NCBI GenBank assembly: GCA_905250075.1
Contig: CAJNOP010000041.1
Location: 1,059,302 to 1,123,301, forward strand
Length of the DNA stretch: 64,000 bases
Origin: Rotaria sp. Silwood1
Taxonomy: Eukaryota > Rotifera > Eurotatoria > Philodinida > Philodinidae
Reading direction: 5' to 3'
The translations under genes were made by a program, and so were the position numbers. Of the stretch, positions 44,116 to 55,341 are shown piece after piece. The notes beneath the pieces were generated by a model, which saw only the letters and a list, made by a program, of their open reading frames with translations, did not search any database and was not told the DNA's origin. The stretch's first letter is position 1. The number at the start of each line of letters is the position of its first letter.

Positions 44116-45446
44116 ATGACAAATCATATTGATGATAAAGATGATGATTTATCAACAAATATTGTTGAACCAGATGAAAATGAATGGAAAAAATTTATTG
44201 ATGAGTATGTTTATTTTATTTTTTTATTGATTATAATTATTTTTTGCTTTTTTGGAATTACTTCGTTTTAGTATGAAATATGTTCGTGCTTTAGAATATG
44301 TTTTACAAAATGCACCAGTACGTGCGAAAGATCCAGAAAAAAAAGTATGTATAGAATTAAGTTTGTTTTTTTTTTTGTTTAGTTAGATGTTTCCAATAAG
44401 ATATCTACCGAGTCTTGCAATTATCTTCAGATGTAAAACAATTATTCTTCACTTTGTAATCTTATGTTGATTCTGACACAATTACAAGAGTTCCACAACG
44501 ACCTTAGTCAATGTCATTACATTGCTATAAGTACACAGTATTAGATGACACTGCTCATCTTTCAATTATGCTCTAATGAAGAGCGGTAGAGTATGTTGAT
44601 CATATATGCTAGTTACCTCCGACTACTATTTATGTGATTCGATGATTCCGACGTACATGTGAACATTTGTTAATTAACTAAAGTTCACTCGAATTCCAAT
44701 AAGATTCATTGTTGTATCATGCGTTCAATATATATTTTGTATTACAAAAATATAAGCAAGAAAAAAAAAACACTTCATGATTATAAATTAAATCCAATCA
44801 TAGACAAAAATTCTTATAATCAGAAAACGTACATCATGACTAAAAAATGCGATGCCAAGTTTTTTGACTAGTTTATATACATTTTCTAGTGCTACTTGCT
44901 AATGAGGCTGTCTCTTCAAAGTTTTTTTTTTTTCTTGAAATTTTTTCATAAATCTATAAAATATCATATTTTTGTTAATTACGTAATATATGAAGAAGAA
45001 ATTTGTTTTTTAATATTCACATCCAATTATGTTCATATTAAATAACTTTTATTAGATAATTCAAAATAGAACACATCTCTTTGTTTTTATAAATCCATCT
45101 ATAATATAAAAAAATTTTAATTAAATAAATATGTGTTTTTTTTTTATAGAAAAAAGCAGCTCATATGGCATTATCAACAATGATGAAAATAAAAACAAGT
45201 GAAATATCAGATGCTGTTAATTCAATACCTGTACCATTACGTGATACACTGATGAAATATGTTTATAAAGGTTTTGAAAATCCAAAAGATTATTCAAGTA
45301 GTGCTTTATTAACATGGCACGAAAAGGTATTCTATTGTATATTTTGAAAAGAAAAATTTTTTTCTAAATTTATTTCATTAAAGGTTCTTGCAGCTACTGG
45401 TCTCGGTTCGATTGTACGTGTTCTTACTGATCGACGAACTGTGTAA
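44116..45446 (+). CDS. ARPC5: Arp2/3 complex subunit 5 (p16-Arc), complete, 4 exons, 133 aa
   Basis: Smallest subunit of the Arp2/3 complex, which nucleates branched actin filaments in the cytoplasm. Exons 44116-44204, 44272-44344, 45150-45326 and 45384-45446 total 402 nt (134 codons). The C-terminal half is diagnostic: LMKYVYKGFENPKDYSSSAL, LTWHEKVLAATGLGSIVRVL and the end TDRRTV. The N-terminus is acidic and variable, as in other animals. Intron 2 is 805 bp, the others 57-67 bp. No AATAAA occurs between its stop and the next gene 306 bp downstream. Identity secure. Confidence 0.95.
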
Positions 45447-45734
45447 ACTGTTTTAATCATATATGAATGACATTCCAACAGTGATAAAATTTTGTTTTTC
45501 GTTCTTGTCGCACGATTTATGTGCAATAATGCATAGCAATTGAAATTTTGTTTGTTTTTTGTGCTTCTTAAATTCTACTCTGTGTGCCTGTTATGAAACT
45601 TAGTTTTTCTTTTTTTTTTTTTTTTTTTGTTGTCGTCTCCTTCTTTTACAAACAAACTATAATTGACTATTATGATTATCTTGATGTGTATATGAAGACG
45701 ATTTTTTTTTTAAATCTAGGCAAAATTCTGTAAG

Positions 45735-45752
45735 ATTATCTTTAATTTGTAG
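45735..45752 (+). promoter_or_regulatory. Candidate trans-splice acceptor of the YjbQ-family gene
   Basis: TTTAATTTGTAG ends exactly at the base before the ATG at 45753, so the mature mRNA would have no 5' UTR unless a spliced leader is added. Confidence 0.65.
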
Positions 45753-46181
45753 ATGGCATGGTATCAAAAAATTCTAACATTATCACCAAAAAAACGTGGT
45801 TTTCATTTAGTAACAAATGAAATTTTACAACAAATACCTGAAATAAAACAAATTGAAATTGGTTTAATGAATATATTTATTCAACATACAAGTGCATCAT
45901 TATCGATTAATGAAAATGCTGCACCTGATGTACGTGTTGATATGGAAACAATATTCAATAAACTTGTACCTGAAGATAATTCCTATGAACATTTAGATGA
46001 AGGTAAAGATGATATGCCAGCACATGCAAAATGTTCTTTACTTGGTGCATCTATTAATATTCCTATTACATCGGGACATTTAGCTTTTGGTACTTGGCAA
46101 GGTATATATTTATGTGAACATAGAAATCGTGCTAGAAGTCGAAATATTGTTGTAACCATTAATGGACAACCGAAAAAATAA
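45753..46181 (+). CDS. UPF0047/YjbQ-family protein, intronless, 142 aa
   Basis: Member of the YjbQ/UPF0047 family (secondary thiamine-phosphate synthase-like fold), common in bacteria, archaea and fungi but sparse in animals. Physiological function is unsettled; bacterial members weakly replace ThiE. The single exon covers the complete domain. Landmarks are LVTNEILQQIPEIKQIEIGL, the IFIQHTSASLSINENA motif with the conserved HTSASL, DDMPAHAKCSLLGASINIPI, and the C-terminal GTWQGIYLCEHRNRARSR signature. Length is normal for the family (about 135-145). All six other members of the surrounding cluster except LIN52 have introns. The AATAAA at 46177-46182 overlaps its stop codon. Horizontal acquisition is possible but composition matches neighbours. 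Confidence 0.92.
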   Translation: MAWYQKILTLSPKKRGFHLVTNEILQQIPEIKQIEIGLMNIFIQHTSASLSINENAAPDVRVDMETIFNKLVPEDNSYEHLDEGKDDMPAHAKCSLLGASINIPITSGHLAFGTWQGIYLCEHRNRARSRNIVVTINGQPKK

Positions 46182-46255
46182 AGAAAAAAAAAAAATTTCT
46201 TCAAAAAATTTATTTATACGAGCAAAATGGAAATTTACTTTTATTTTTTTATGTT

Positions 46256-46268
46256 GAATTGTTTTTAG
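46256..46268 (+). promoter_or_regulatory. Candidate trans-splice acceptor of the UPRT homolog
   Basis: TTGAATTGTTTTTAG abuts the ATG at 46269, 87 bp after the preceding stop codon. Too little space for an independent promoter; fits trans-splicing within a polycistron. Confidence 0.65.
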
Positions 46269-48172
46269 ATGACTACAATAGAAAATAATATTAATCATAT
46301 AATAGAAGAGAATGGTATACATGAAGAAATAAATGATAATCAATTTCCTGAAAATGTACATATTATGAAAACAAATAATCAATTACGAGAACTTCATACA
46401 CTATTACGTGATCGTACAACATGTCGAAATGATTTTAAATTCTATGCTGATCGTCTTATACGTTTAACTGTTGAAGCTGCATTAGATCAATTACCATATG
46501 TACGATATGATGTTATAACACCAACTGGAAATTGTTTTCAAGGTTTAAGACATGAAAAAGGAACTTTATGTATATCATTAATGAGAAGTGGAGAAGCTAT
46601 GGAAAAAGGCATTCGTGAATGTTGCAGGTAAAAAAAACAAAGAATATAAATTTAATTAAAATTAGATTGTCTTGTGGTTAAATTATTGAAGTTTTAAGAA
46701 TAAAAGAAAACTAGAATAGAGATATTTGAAATTATCTTTAGTTTAACTTGAAGTGTTTTTGTTATAGTTAATGTGAGAAAACTTTATTATCGCCATGGTT
46801 AACGATGAAATTTTTCTCACATATTTCTTTACCATTTTAATAATTTTTCGTCTATAGAATTCCACATCATTTGCCTATGAGTTTGGTGTTGTTGCATTTT
46901 TTTCTTCTAATCTTTTTTATATTATGAAACATGTAAGAATTGGATTAATTTATATTAATAATATTAGAGAAATGAAGTGTATACTTTTTGTGAATTAGAT
47001 TGGATCAAGAAATTTGAATATTAGCATTGATGACTACAGGTATAAGCTATTCGTTTTAATTTCTTTTTGACTTCTAAAATAAATTTAAAATAAAAAACAT
47101 TAGCTGACACACAATGAGGATAGGAAACGGGCGACATTGGTATAAGGATGTGAATATGCTTGAGACCTCTTATCTTCATTCATACACATCTAGAATCCGA
47201 GTCCGAAATTTTTGAACTTGATGACCTTAGTTGTCTGAGAGACATGTAAGATGCGCCAGTCATCAGATACAAAAAAAATTAGAAAAACACTGTTTCCTAT
47301 TTTTAGAGTGGCTATTTAATTCCAATTAGAAATTTTCATCGAGAGTATTTTAATAAAATGAATTTTAGCTTGTATCATTCAATGTATGATGAAGTGCAGA
47401 AATTCGAATAACATACTCGAAATTCTTAGATATTCGGATGCTCTTTCAATCTAATACAATTCATGAAGATCTCTTTTTTTTTTGTTTTTCATGACATTTC
47501 TTCTTTGTTAAAGCTACACTAAAACCATTAGCTCAATGAAATATTACTCGAGACTGAAACATCCACTCCTATTGCACGCTCATTCATACATTCGATTGGT
47601 TAACATATGTTACCAAACGTATTTGCTATAGTGTTCTTGCAAAAGATCAAATTGTTATTTCTATCATTCTTACTTTCGATTTCTATTCAATATAGTTTAA
47701 ATTTCTTATTTTAGTATCACACATTGCAATATTTGATATTAATATTATTATTTACAATGTTCCTATAATGTTTGTTTGTTTTTTTCATAGATCAATAAGA
47801 ATTGGTAAAATTTTAATCAATGAAGGTCATGTTATATATGCTAAATTACCATCGGATGTTAATCGACGTCGTCTTCTTGTTGCTTATCCTGTAATAACAA
47901 CTGGTTCAACAGTTCTTACTGGTCTTGAAGTATTAATTAAAGAATATCAATGTAAACAATCAAATATGATTTTAATAACATTATTTTCAACACCTGATGG
48001 ACTTAAACAGATTTGTAAACTTTATCCTGATATAACAATTGTTATTTCAGAAATTAATACTGTTGCACCGAATCATTTTGGTCAAAAATATTTTGGTACG
48101 AAAAAAGAAAAAAAAAAACAAAGTTCAGATTTTCATATTTTCATTTCTCTTTTATTTTTAGGTACTGATTGA
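46269..48172 (+). CDS. UPRT: Uracil phosphoribosyltransferase homolog, complete, 3 exons, 224 aa
   Basis: Animal UPRT homolog, related to the pyrimidine-salvage enzyme that makes UMP from uracil and PRPP. Exons 46269-46627, 47791-48095 and 48162-48172 total 675 nt. The last exon codes only for part of Gly plus TD-stop, completing HFGQKYFGTD as in vertebrates. Landmarks are LRDRTTCRNDFKFYADRLIR, ISLMRSGEAMEKGIRECCRS, IRIGKIL and LFSTPDGLKQI. In the PRPP-binding region it reads AYPVITTGSTV, where active microbial enzymes carry an Asp (D-P-M-L-A-T-G); vertebrate homologs also lack it, so catalytic activity is doubtful. Intron 1 is 1163 bp with nothing recognised inside. It lies between YjbQ and LIN52 in the cluster. 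Confidence 0.93.
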
Positions 48173-48269
48173 ACAAAAAAACATTTGGTTCTTTGTTTGT
48201 TTTGCTTTTGTTTTTCTTCTCCCTTATTTTCCCGTTAACTAAAAGGAAACTAAAGAGTAAAAAAAGGAT

Positions 48270-48283
48270 TGTTTTGTTTCTAG
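48270..48283 (+). promoter_or_regulatory. Candidate trans-splice acceptor of LIN52
   Basis: TTGTTTTGTTTCTAG abuts the ATG at 48284, 111 bp after the UPRT stop, with no AATAAA between them. Confidence 0.65.
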
Positions 48284-48604
48284 ATGGATCCTTATTTTAC
48301 AAATTGGACAAATCGAAATAATAATCATTCATGGATTGATCAAGCATTTTCACCATATGATCTTATTGAACAAAATTCTGGAAAAGATCTTTCAAATAAA
48401 ATATTAGATACGGCTTTATATGGTCAAGATCATGAATTAAATGATGATGAAGCTGATTATATGTTTAGAGAATTAAAAACATTTTCAATTGTTCAACTTG
48501 TTAACAAAATACGTGATATACATAATATGACATATGAATTAGGAGTTAATGAAGGACTTGAAATGACACGAGCGAAATTACTTAATATTTTTGATATTTC
48601 ATAA
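48284..48604 (+). CDS. LIN52: LIN52-like subunit of the DREAM/MuvB complex, intronless, 106 aa
   Basis: Small nuclear scaffold protein of the MuvB core, which represses cell-cycle genes with RB-family pocket proteins and activates them with B-MYB. The C-terminal half matches LIN52: LKTFSIVQLVNKIRDIHNMT, then YELGVNEGLEMTRAKLLNI, against the vertebrate pattern LxTxxLMEKVxxLQxLAYQLGLxExREMTRxKFLNI. The N-terminal part keeps a Ser-Pro at residues 23-24 (AFSPYDLIEQ), resembling the region (ASPDLWPEQ) of the DYRK1A-phosphorylated site that controls pocket-protein binding; alignment there is only suggestive. Length is close to human LIN52 (116). It sits 71 bp ahead of DDX23. Assignment is from recalled sequence patterns. 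Confidence 0.85.
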   Translation: MDPYFTNWTNRNNNHSWIDQAFSPYDLIEQNSGKDLSNKILDTALYGQDHELNDDEADYMFRELKTFSIVQLVNKIRDIHNMTYELGVNEGLEMTRAKLLNIFDIS

Positions 48605-48660
48605 GATTGAATTAATTATTTATAGATGAAAAAATATATATATATATACTTTTTTCTTGT

Positions 48661-48668
48661 TATTTCAG
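48661..48668 (+). promoter_or_regulatory. Candidate trans-splice acceptor of DDX23
   Basis: CTTGTTATTTCAG ends 7 nt before the ATG at 48676. The LIN52 stop is only 71 bp upstream and no AATAAA lies between. Confidence 0.65.
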
Positions 48669-48675
48669 ATAAATA

Positions 48676-51600
48676 ATGGTTGAAACTACATCACCGTCTC
48701 GTGATGTAAAAAAACGACATAGAAGTACAAGTAAAGAAAGGTATATTACTTGAATTAGTTTTTTTTGTTTTTTTCTAAATACTTATTAAATTTAATTTTA
48801 TAGAGAACATCGTCATCATCGATCACATCGTGATGGTAATGAAAAAAAACATCGACATTCATCACCTAAACGATCAAAATCACCTGAGTATGTAAATTTG
48901 ATTAATTTGAATTTTTTCTATTTTATCTTTTTTTTATTTTAGTTCAAAACGTCGAAAAAATGATGAAGTTAATAAAGTAAAAAAACAAAATGAGGATGAT
49001 ATTGAAGAAGGAGAATCAACAGTTAATGATACAACAACTACAACAACAGTAAATAATAACGAAACTAATGGAACAACTACTACAAAACGTGTACCACTTT
49101 CATTAGAAGAAATGCTTGAAAAAAATAAGAAAGAACAAGAAGCAATTGCAAAAGTAATTAAAATAATAATTTTACTATTGAAGTTTTCTTAGATTCAGTA
49201 TTTTCACAATTAATTACGAAATAATTATAATGAGATTTCATAAGATATATATATGAGAAAGAAAATAACACTAAACAAATCAATTTTAAGATAAAATAAA
49301 TAGTAACAGAAATTGCTCAGTTGATTCTTTCGATTATCTTTTAATTCATGTTATTATGCAAAATATAGATGATTTAATAATATAGAATCGTATTTGACCT
49401 CTCGAGAGAACTATCCCACTATGGCGGAGTCAGGAGGATGAGAGGCACAAAAAGACTTACCTCTTTCTACAGACTTCTGAGCGCTTCTGCTATGAAAATG
49501 TATTAGTATTTGCAATGAAATGTTTTAAGACATCTATCTTATTTTGTGAAACTCAAATTGGATTTAAAAGAAAGTATCGTGAAGACTAGAAAATTCATAA
49601 AACGATTCGTGACCATGGGATTCTGGATTTGGGTCTATTCATTTTTAAATTATTTACTGACAAATTAAATGATGAAATTTCGATCTGAAAATCAATTCAT
49701 AGATTGGTCTAATGCTTCGGGAAATATCATGAAAGTTTCAGCTGTAAAGAATGATTATTTGTCAAAAAAAAAATATTCTTGAGGACTCAAAATGAGCTCA
49801 AATGACGAGTTACAACTCGTGGAGCTCCCTCGTTAGCTATCGTCAGTTTTCATCAGTAATAATACTAAACAACACATGTCTAGTTCAGTATCTAATAATA
49901 TCTATGTCGATAACTATTATGTATGATATATGAATCGATTTTTTTTTTCTTCTTTTCAGCCCAAATTTATAACTAAAGAAGAACGTGAAGCCGCAGCATT
50001 ACGACGACGACAAGAAGAAGCTGACGCTATTCGTCAACGTAATGATGAATTGCGTAAAAAATATTCTTCATTCAATAAGGAAGCTGAACAAACAGCTGCA
50101 AAAGAGGATCGAGAACGTGAACGAAAAGAACGCGATCGTCATCGACGTGAAAAAGAAGAACCAACAGAGCGACCAAATACTTCAAGTAATTCTTTTATTG
50201 TTCTCATTGGCATAATTTTCTTTTTTTGTTTTTTGTTCATGATTTTTAGATGCTGATGAAGAACGTGAAGAAGCAGCTGTCAAAGAACGATATCTTGGCA
50301 TTGTTAAAGTAAATTTATTTTTTCAATGAAAGTTCTTTCTTTAAAAATTATCCGTTCTTTTTTTTATTTTTCATTAGAAAAAACGTAAAGTTCGTCGTTT
50401 AAATGATCGAAAATTTGTTTTTGACTGGGATGCTGGTGAAGATACAGCTGTTGATTATAATCCAATCTATAAAGAAAAACATCAAATACAATTTTTTGGT
50501 CGTGGTCATATTGCTGGTATTGATATTAATAAACAAAAAAAAGATCAATCGAAATTCTATGGTGATTTACTTGAAAAACGACGTACACAAGGAGAAAAAG
50601 ATCGAGTAACGTAAGTTATATACATATATAAAAGAAAAAAAAACGAAGAACGCTTTTTTTTTTGTTATTCATTATTTTTTTAGAGCTCGTCTTAAATTTG
50701 ATCGAGAAAAAGATGAAAAACGTCGTTATGATGAACGTCATTGGTCTGATAAAACTTTAGAAGAAATGGCTGATCGTGATTGGCGTATTTTCAAAGAAGA
50801 TTATAATATAACAACAAGAGGTGGAAATATTCCACATCCATTACGATCATGGGATGAAGCTGGACTTGAAAAAGGCATTATTGATGTTATTAAAGCTGCC
50901 GGTTATAAGGTAATTTCAATGGGTGGAATAAGGAAAACCATAATAATCTGTTAGAGATGTTTCACTTAACCTATTCTGTATTAGTATATGTGAAACTAAA
51001 GAACACATATCAGTTCCATATTTCAAGCTCAAAGGAGTTGTGCTAATAAATGTTTAATTGTTTTCTTTTCTCTAGGAACCAACACCAATTCAACGACAAG
51101 CTATTCCAATTGGTTTACAAAATCGAGATGTAATTGGTATTGCAGAAACTGGTTCTGGTAAAACAGCAGGTAAATTAATTCTTGTTGATTTGTTGTTGTT
51201 CTTTTTTTTTGAATTGATGTTTTTATAATATTTATTTAGCATTTCTTATACCTTTATTGGCTTGGATTCGATCATTACCACCAGTTGATAGGTAAGATGA
51301 TTTTCTTATGAATATAATGAATAAAAATGTACATTTTATTCTTTTTTTTTTTTTTTTTGAAGAACTCTTGATGCTGATAATGGACCATATGCACTTATTT
51401 TAGCACCAACTCGTGAATTAGCACAACAAATTGAAGAAGAAGCAGTTAAATTTGGAAAAGTATGAATTTCATATTTATTCGAATGTACATATTGAATAGA
51501 TATTTTTTTTTAGCCATTAAATATAATTGTTGTCTCAGTTATTGGTGGTTTATCTCGTGAAGAACAAGNNNNNNNNNNAAGAAATATATTAATTATTTAT

Positions 51601-52714
51601 CTATTGATTCTTATTAAATTTTTCTTATCATAGATATGGGTTTTGAAGCTGATGTTAAACGTATTCTTGAATATTTACCAGTTACAAATCAGAAACCAGA
51701 TAATGAACTCGCAGAAGATACAAGGTAAAAAAAAAGAAAGAAAGAAAGAAATATTTCCATTTGAAAAATAAAAAACAAAAACGTTTTTTTCTTCTTTTGT
51801 GTTAAGAGATTTTGGTTCAAAAGATAAATATCGTCAAACAGTAATGTTTACAGCAACAATGACACCAACTATTGAACGTTTAGCACGTACATATCTTCGT
51901 CGTCCAGCATCTGTTTATATTGGTTCAATTGGTAAACCAACTGAACGTGTTGAACAAATTATTATTATGTGTTCAGAAAATGAGAAACGTAATAAATTAC
52001 TTGAAATTCTTGAACGTGGTATTGAACCACCTATTATTATATTTGTTAATCAAAAGAAAGCTGTCGATATTTTGGCTAAAGGTTTAGCTAAAAAAGGATA
52101 TAATCCATGTACATTACATGTATGTAGTTATTTTAATAGATATTTTTGTTTTTCGGTTATAAACAAAATTGAATGTTTTTTTTTTTTTTCTAATGTATTT
52201 CTATTAGGGTGGAAAAGGTCAAGAAAGTCGAGATTTAGCTTTAGCTCAATTAAAACAAGGTCAAAAAGATATTCTTGTTGCAACAGATGTTGCTGGTCGT
52301 GGTATTGATATAAAAGATGTTTCAGTTGTATTAAATTATGATATGGCTAAGACAGTTCAAGGTAAAAGAGAAGAAAAAAATAATAATATTTCATATAATA
52401 AAATATATTAATATAATTTGAATCTATTTGTAGATTATACACATCGTATTGGTCGTACAGGTCGTGCTGGCAAAGCAGGCAAAGCAATAACATTTTTAAC
52501 TAAAGAAGATTCAGCTGTATTTTATGATTTAAAAGAAGTTATACTTGAATCACCTGTATCACAATGTCCACCAGAATTACTTAATCATCCTGATGCACAA
52601 CATAAACCTGGTTTGTTATTTTATTTAATTTTTAATTAAAATTATATTATTTTTATGTTTATTTTAGGAACTGTGGTTACTAAACGTAATAAAACTGCAA
52701 TTCTTTGTGCATAA
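48676..52714 (+). CDS. DDX23: DDX23/PRP28 spliceosomal DEAD-box helicase, interrupted by an assembly gap
   Basis: U5 snRNP helicase that exchanges U1 for U6 at the 5' splice site. Exons begin 48676-48740, 48804-48887, 48943-49153, 49960-50185, 50250-50308, 50378-50610, 50684-50909, 51076-51169, 51240-51291, 51363-51459 and 51514-51568 (gap), then continue 51634-51724, 51807-52119, 52208-52361, 52434-52610 and 52668-52714. The N-terminus is an RS/Lys-rich region. The helicase core shows the Q motif ([18 protein letters not shown]), Walker A ([11 protein letters not shown]), PTRELAQQI, then after the gap [24 protein letters not shown] (motif III region FTATM), [18 protein letters not shown] and [11 protein letters not shown]. 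About 45 residues including the DEAD box are missing at the 10-N gap; this is an assembly fault, since both flanks are perfect. AATAAA at 52786. Confidence 0.95.
49600..49838. mobile_element. Decayed relative of the foldback element in DDX23 intron 3
   Basis: The 806-bp intron 3 contains TTCGATCTGAAA, AATATCATGAAAGTTTCA and AAAGAATG in the same order as the arms at 4754-5373 and 30780-31220. Its right edge (49838) read in reverse starts ACGAGGGAGCTCCAC, close to the terminus ACGAGGGAAC of the first element. The left end is not clear. A GC-rich patch at 49400-49490 lies just outside. Confidence 0.45.
51569..51578. other. Assembly gap (10 N) inside DDX23
   Basis: Ten N replace the end of one exon, at least one intron boundary and the exon that should encode about 45 residues including the DEAD motif. 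The true missing length must be well over 10 bp, roughly 150 bp or more. Confidence 0.98.
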
Positions 52715-53025
52715 ATCGCAAAAAAAGACTTTATTTCTTGTATTTGTGTCTCGTTTTTCTTTTTGTCTTATTATTGTGCATCATTAATAAAGAAGTATCT
52801 GATGAAAAAATAAAATAATGACATATTATGTATTTCATAAAAACGAAAAAGTTTTCTTTCTTTTCTTTCTATTTGATGACGTTTGTTATTGCAACAGACA
52901 TGTTCTTGCACAATCACATGTCAACACAAATACCCTATTGGCTATGTGTTATTTATTTTTGTGCTGAAAATTCTATTCAGATTGTTGTATATAAAACATT
53001 GCATTATTTTTTGTTGTTGTAACAA

Positions 53026-53673
53026 ATGGAATCATCATTATATAATAGTATTTACCAACGTGTTTCTTCAGAAGTACATAATGATGAACAATTTTGTACA
53101 TATTTGGCCGAAATCTGTACTGATTCTAATAGCCATTGTGATGATTTACGGGATATTATTGACACAATGTTTAAAACAAGTTATCCGAATATTTCCGAAA
53201 CTCGACGTCAACATATTATTTATTCTCTACTCGATATGATTGAAGAACATCAACAAAAAAAAAATAAAGAAATTAATAATACTGATAATGTTGAAGATGA
53301 TATTGATCTTTCAGAACGAATTGAACGTGATGGTGAATGTAAATTATGTGGATGTACTCAACGAATTACAAGTAAGAAAAAAAAGAGATTTGTTTTCTTT
53401 TTTTCTTCACTCTTTTCCTTCTTCTTTTTTTAATTATAAGTTCATCATCTTATTCCAAAATTAATTCTTAAACGAATGAAAAATTCTGGTAAAGAATCTG
53501 TTGATGTATCGAAATATTTAATTGAAGTATGTCGACCATGTCATAATGAAATTCATCGAATATGGCCACATAGTGAATTAGCAAAAGATTATCAAACAGT
53601 TGATATGATACTTGATGCTCCTGATATTCAACCATATCTCAATTGGAAACGAAAGCGAGAACGAACGGCATAA
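53026..53673 (+). CDS. HNH (His-Me finger) nuclease-like protein, complete, 2 exons, 192 aa
   Basis: Exons 53026-53371 and 53441-53673 total 579 nt (193 codons). The N-terminal half is helical and acidic without a recognised domain. The C-terminal half has an HNH-type zinc and metal site: CKLCGCTQRITIHHLIPK supplies the first Cys pair and the HH of the beta-beta-alpha metal finger, and VCRPCHNEIHRIW supplies the second Cys pair and CHxxIH. The end (ELAKDYQTVDMILDAPDIQP) matches a small family of HNH proteins found in bacteria and various eukaryotes, which also share the phrase H-LIP and the C-terminal W-KR. Biological role unknown. It is 311 bp after DDX23 and lacks an acceptor directly before its ATG, so it may be outside the operon. 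Confidence 0.75.
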
Positions 53674-55341
53674 TAAAATAAATTTTCATTTTAAAATTTT
53701 TATCTATTGTATCAAGCTTTTTCTAACAAATTGAAATTTTGCAATTATTTTAATGAAATATTTTTAAAAAATAAGTCGACCTTTTGATATTCAGTAATAA
53801 CTTACGAAAAAACATATCTAATAATCGAACTTCGTCCAAGGTCATGACATACCTAGACGAAGACCTGGTTGCCACATAAGTGTAAGAAAATGAGATCTTT
53901 TTTTAGTTTCTCCTCAATTGTTTTTTCTTTATTCTCAGAAGTTGAGACTTAAAAGGTTTAACGTAGAATATTCATATCAGTCTATCAGGTACGATAATAG
54001 TGAGAGTAAACCTTTTGTATTTATACAAAGTGACAGCAAGAAATCGATAGATCATCAAGTACATATTCGCAATCAAGTGTAACAGCGATCTTCACTGAAT
54101 CCAATGGATATGATATAAAATTTTGAATTTTTATGAGAATTATGTTCGATAAGTTCTTTTGCTTTGAAATGTTGAACAGATCAAAAATCAGGTTCCTTAA
54201 AACTTCGATTGCCTAGAACAGATGCAATTCAGGTAGTCATGATCATCATTGAAACAGGCTATGAGAAAATAGTTAAATTAATTCATACGGTATACATTAC
54301 GGTTGACACTTACATGATTCTGAAGCAAAGAGAAAAATCTTTTCTAAACTTATTCCTCCCGTAATAACGTATTACAGTAAGATTTAAATAAAGATTTTCT
54401 CGAGATTAATCAGACTTTCTTGAATGAAAACTCTATATTGACAGTTGCAAATGTCAACTTCTTGAAATAAACAAAAAAAAAATTTGACGAAATGTTTTCT
54501 TAGTCTCATCGAGTTCTATTTATAGCCAAATACGGGCTCGAACGATGTTCGACAGTTCGATGTATTCCCTCATCAATTCCTACACTATAATAATTTATTT
54601 AGAAAAATTAAAGTAACAAAAACGACATCAAGTTGCACTCTTGCGTTTTAGTTGTTTGCAAACGATTCTAATAATCAAAATTGATCGAGAAATGATTGTA
54701 CTATATATCAAAAAAGATAAAACCAGCATAGTGATTGGTCTCAAATTTTTCTAGAACTTATATACATCACAATATTGTAGTAACATGAAGATATATTAAA
54801 TTACTTAATAAAATCTTTAAAATTATTTATATCCTATCTTGACATAATTTAATAATAATTTATTAATACAATTAAAATGTGTCATTTTTGGTAGTTGCAT
54901 AGAAAAATTCTTATTGCAAAGAACAATAATGACACTTTGTTTTATATATGGCATATGCACAAACATAATGTCTTTTATATGAAACTTAATGCAAATTGTG
55001 TTTTTTCAATAAGTTATCTTTTAGTTGAGGTGTTTTTTAATGAATTCCTTGTGTATGACAATAGGAATGCTATGCGTGAAAAGATTTTTCTTTAAATTAG
55101 AATTTATTAAAATTCACTTTGAAATCTTCAACATATGATTCAGATGAAAATAAATTAATGAATTAATTCAAAAATTAATTGAAAAATCATCAACTTCTTT
55201 TTCTTTCTGTACCTGTTTTGTAAGCTTTACTATATATACATGGAAACTTTGTTTTAACTATAGTTAACAAGCAATTACACATTTTATTTACAAAATTCTA
55301 ACTTAATAAATTTTTTGTAGATCATATCTAATAATATTTCT
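53674..55341. other. Intergenic region before the F-box-like gene
   Basis: About 1.7 kb, AT-rich, no recognisable gene. The ORF at 54895-55095 is AT-driven and has no domain. An acceptor-like TTTTTTGTAG ends at 55320, 21 nt before the F-box gene start. Confidence 0.5.
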
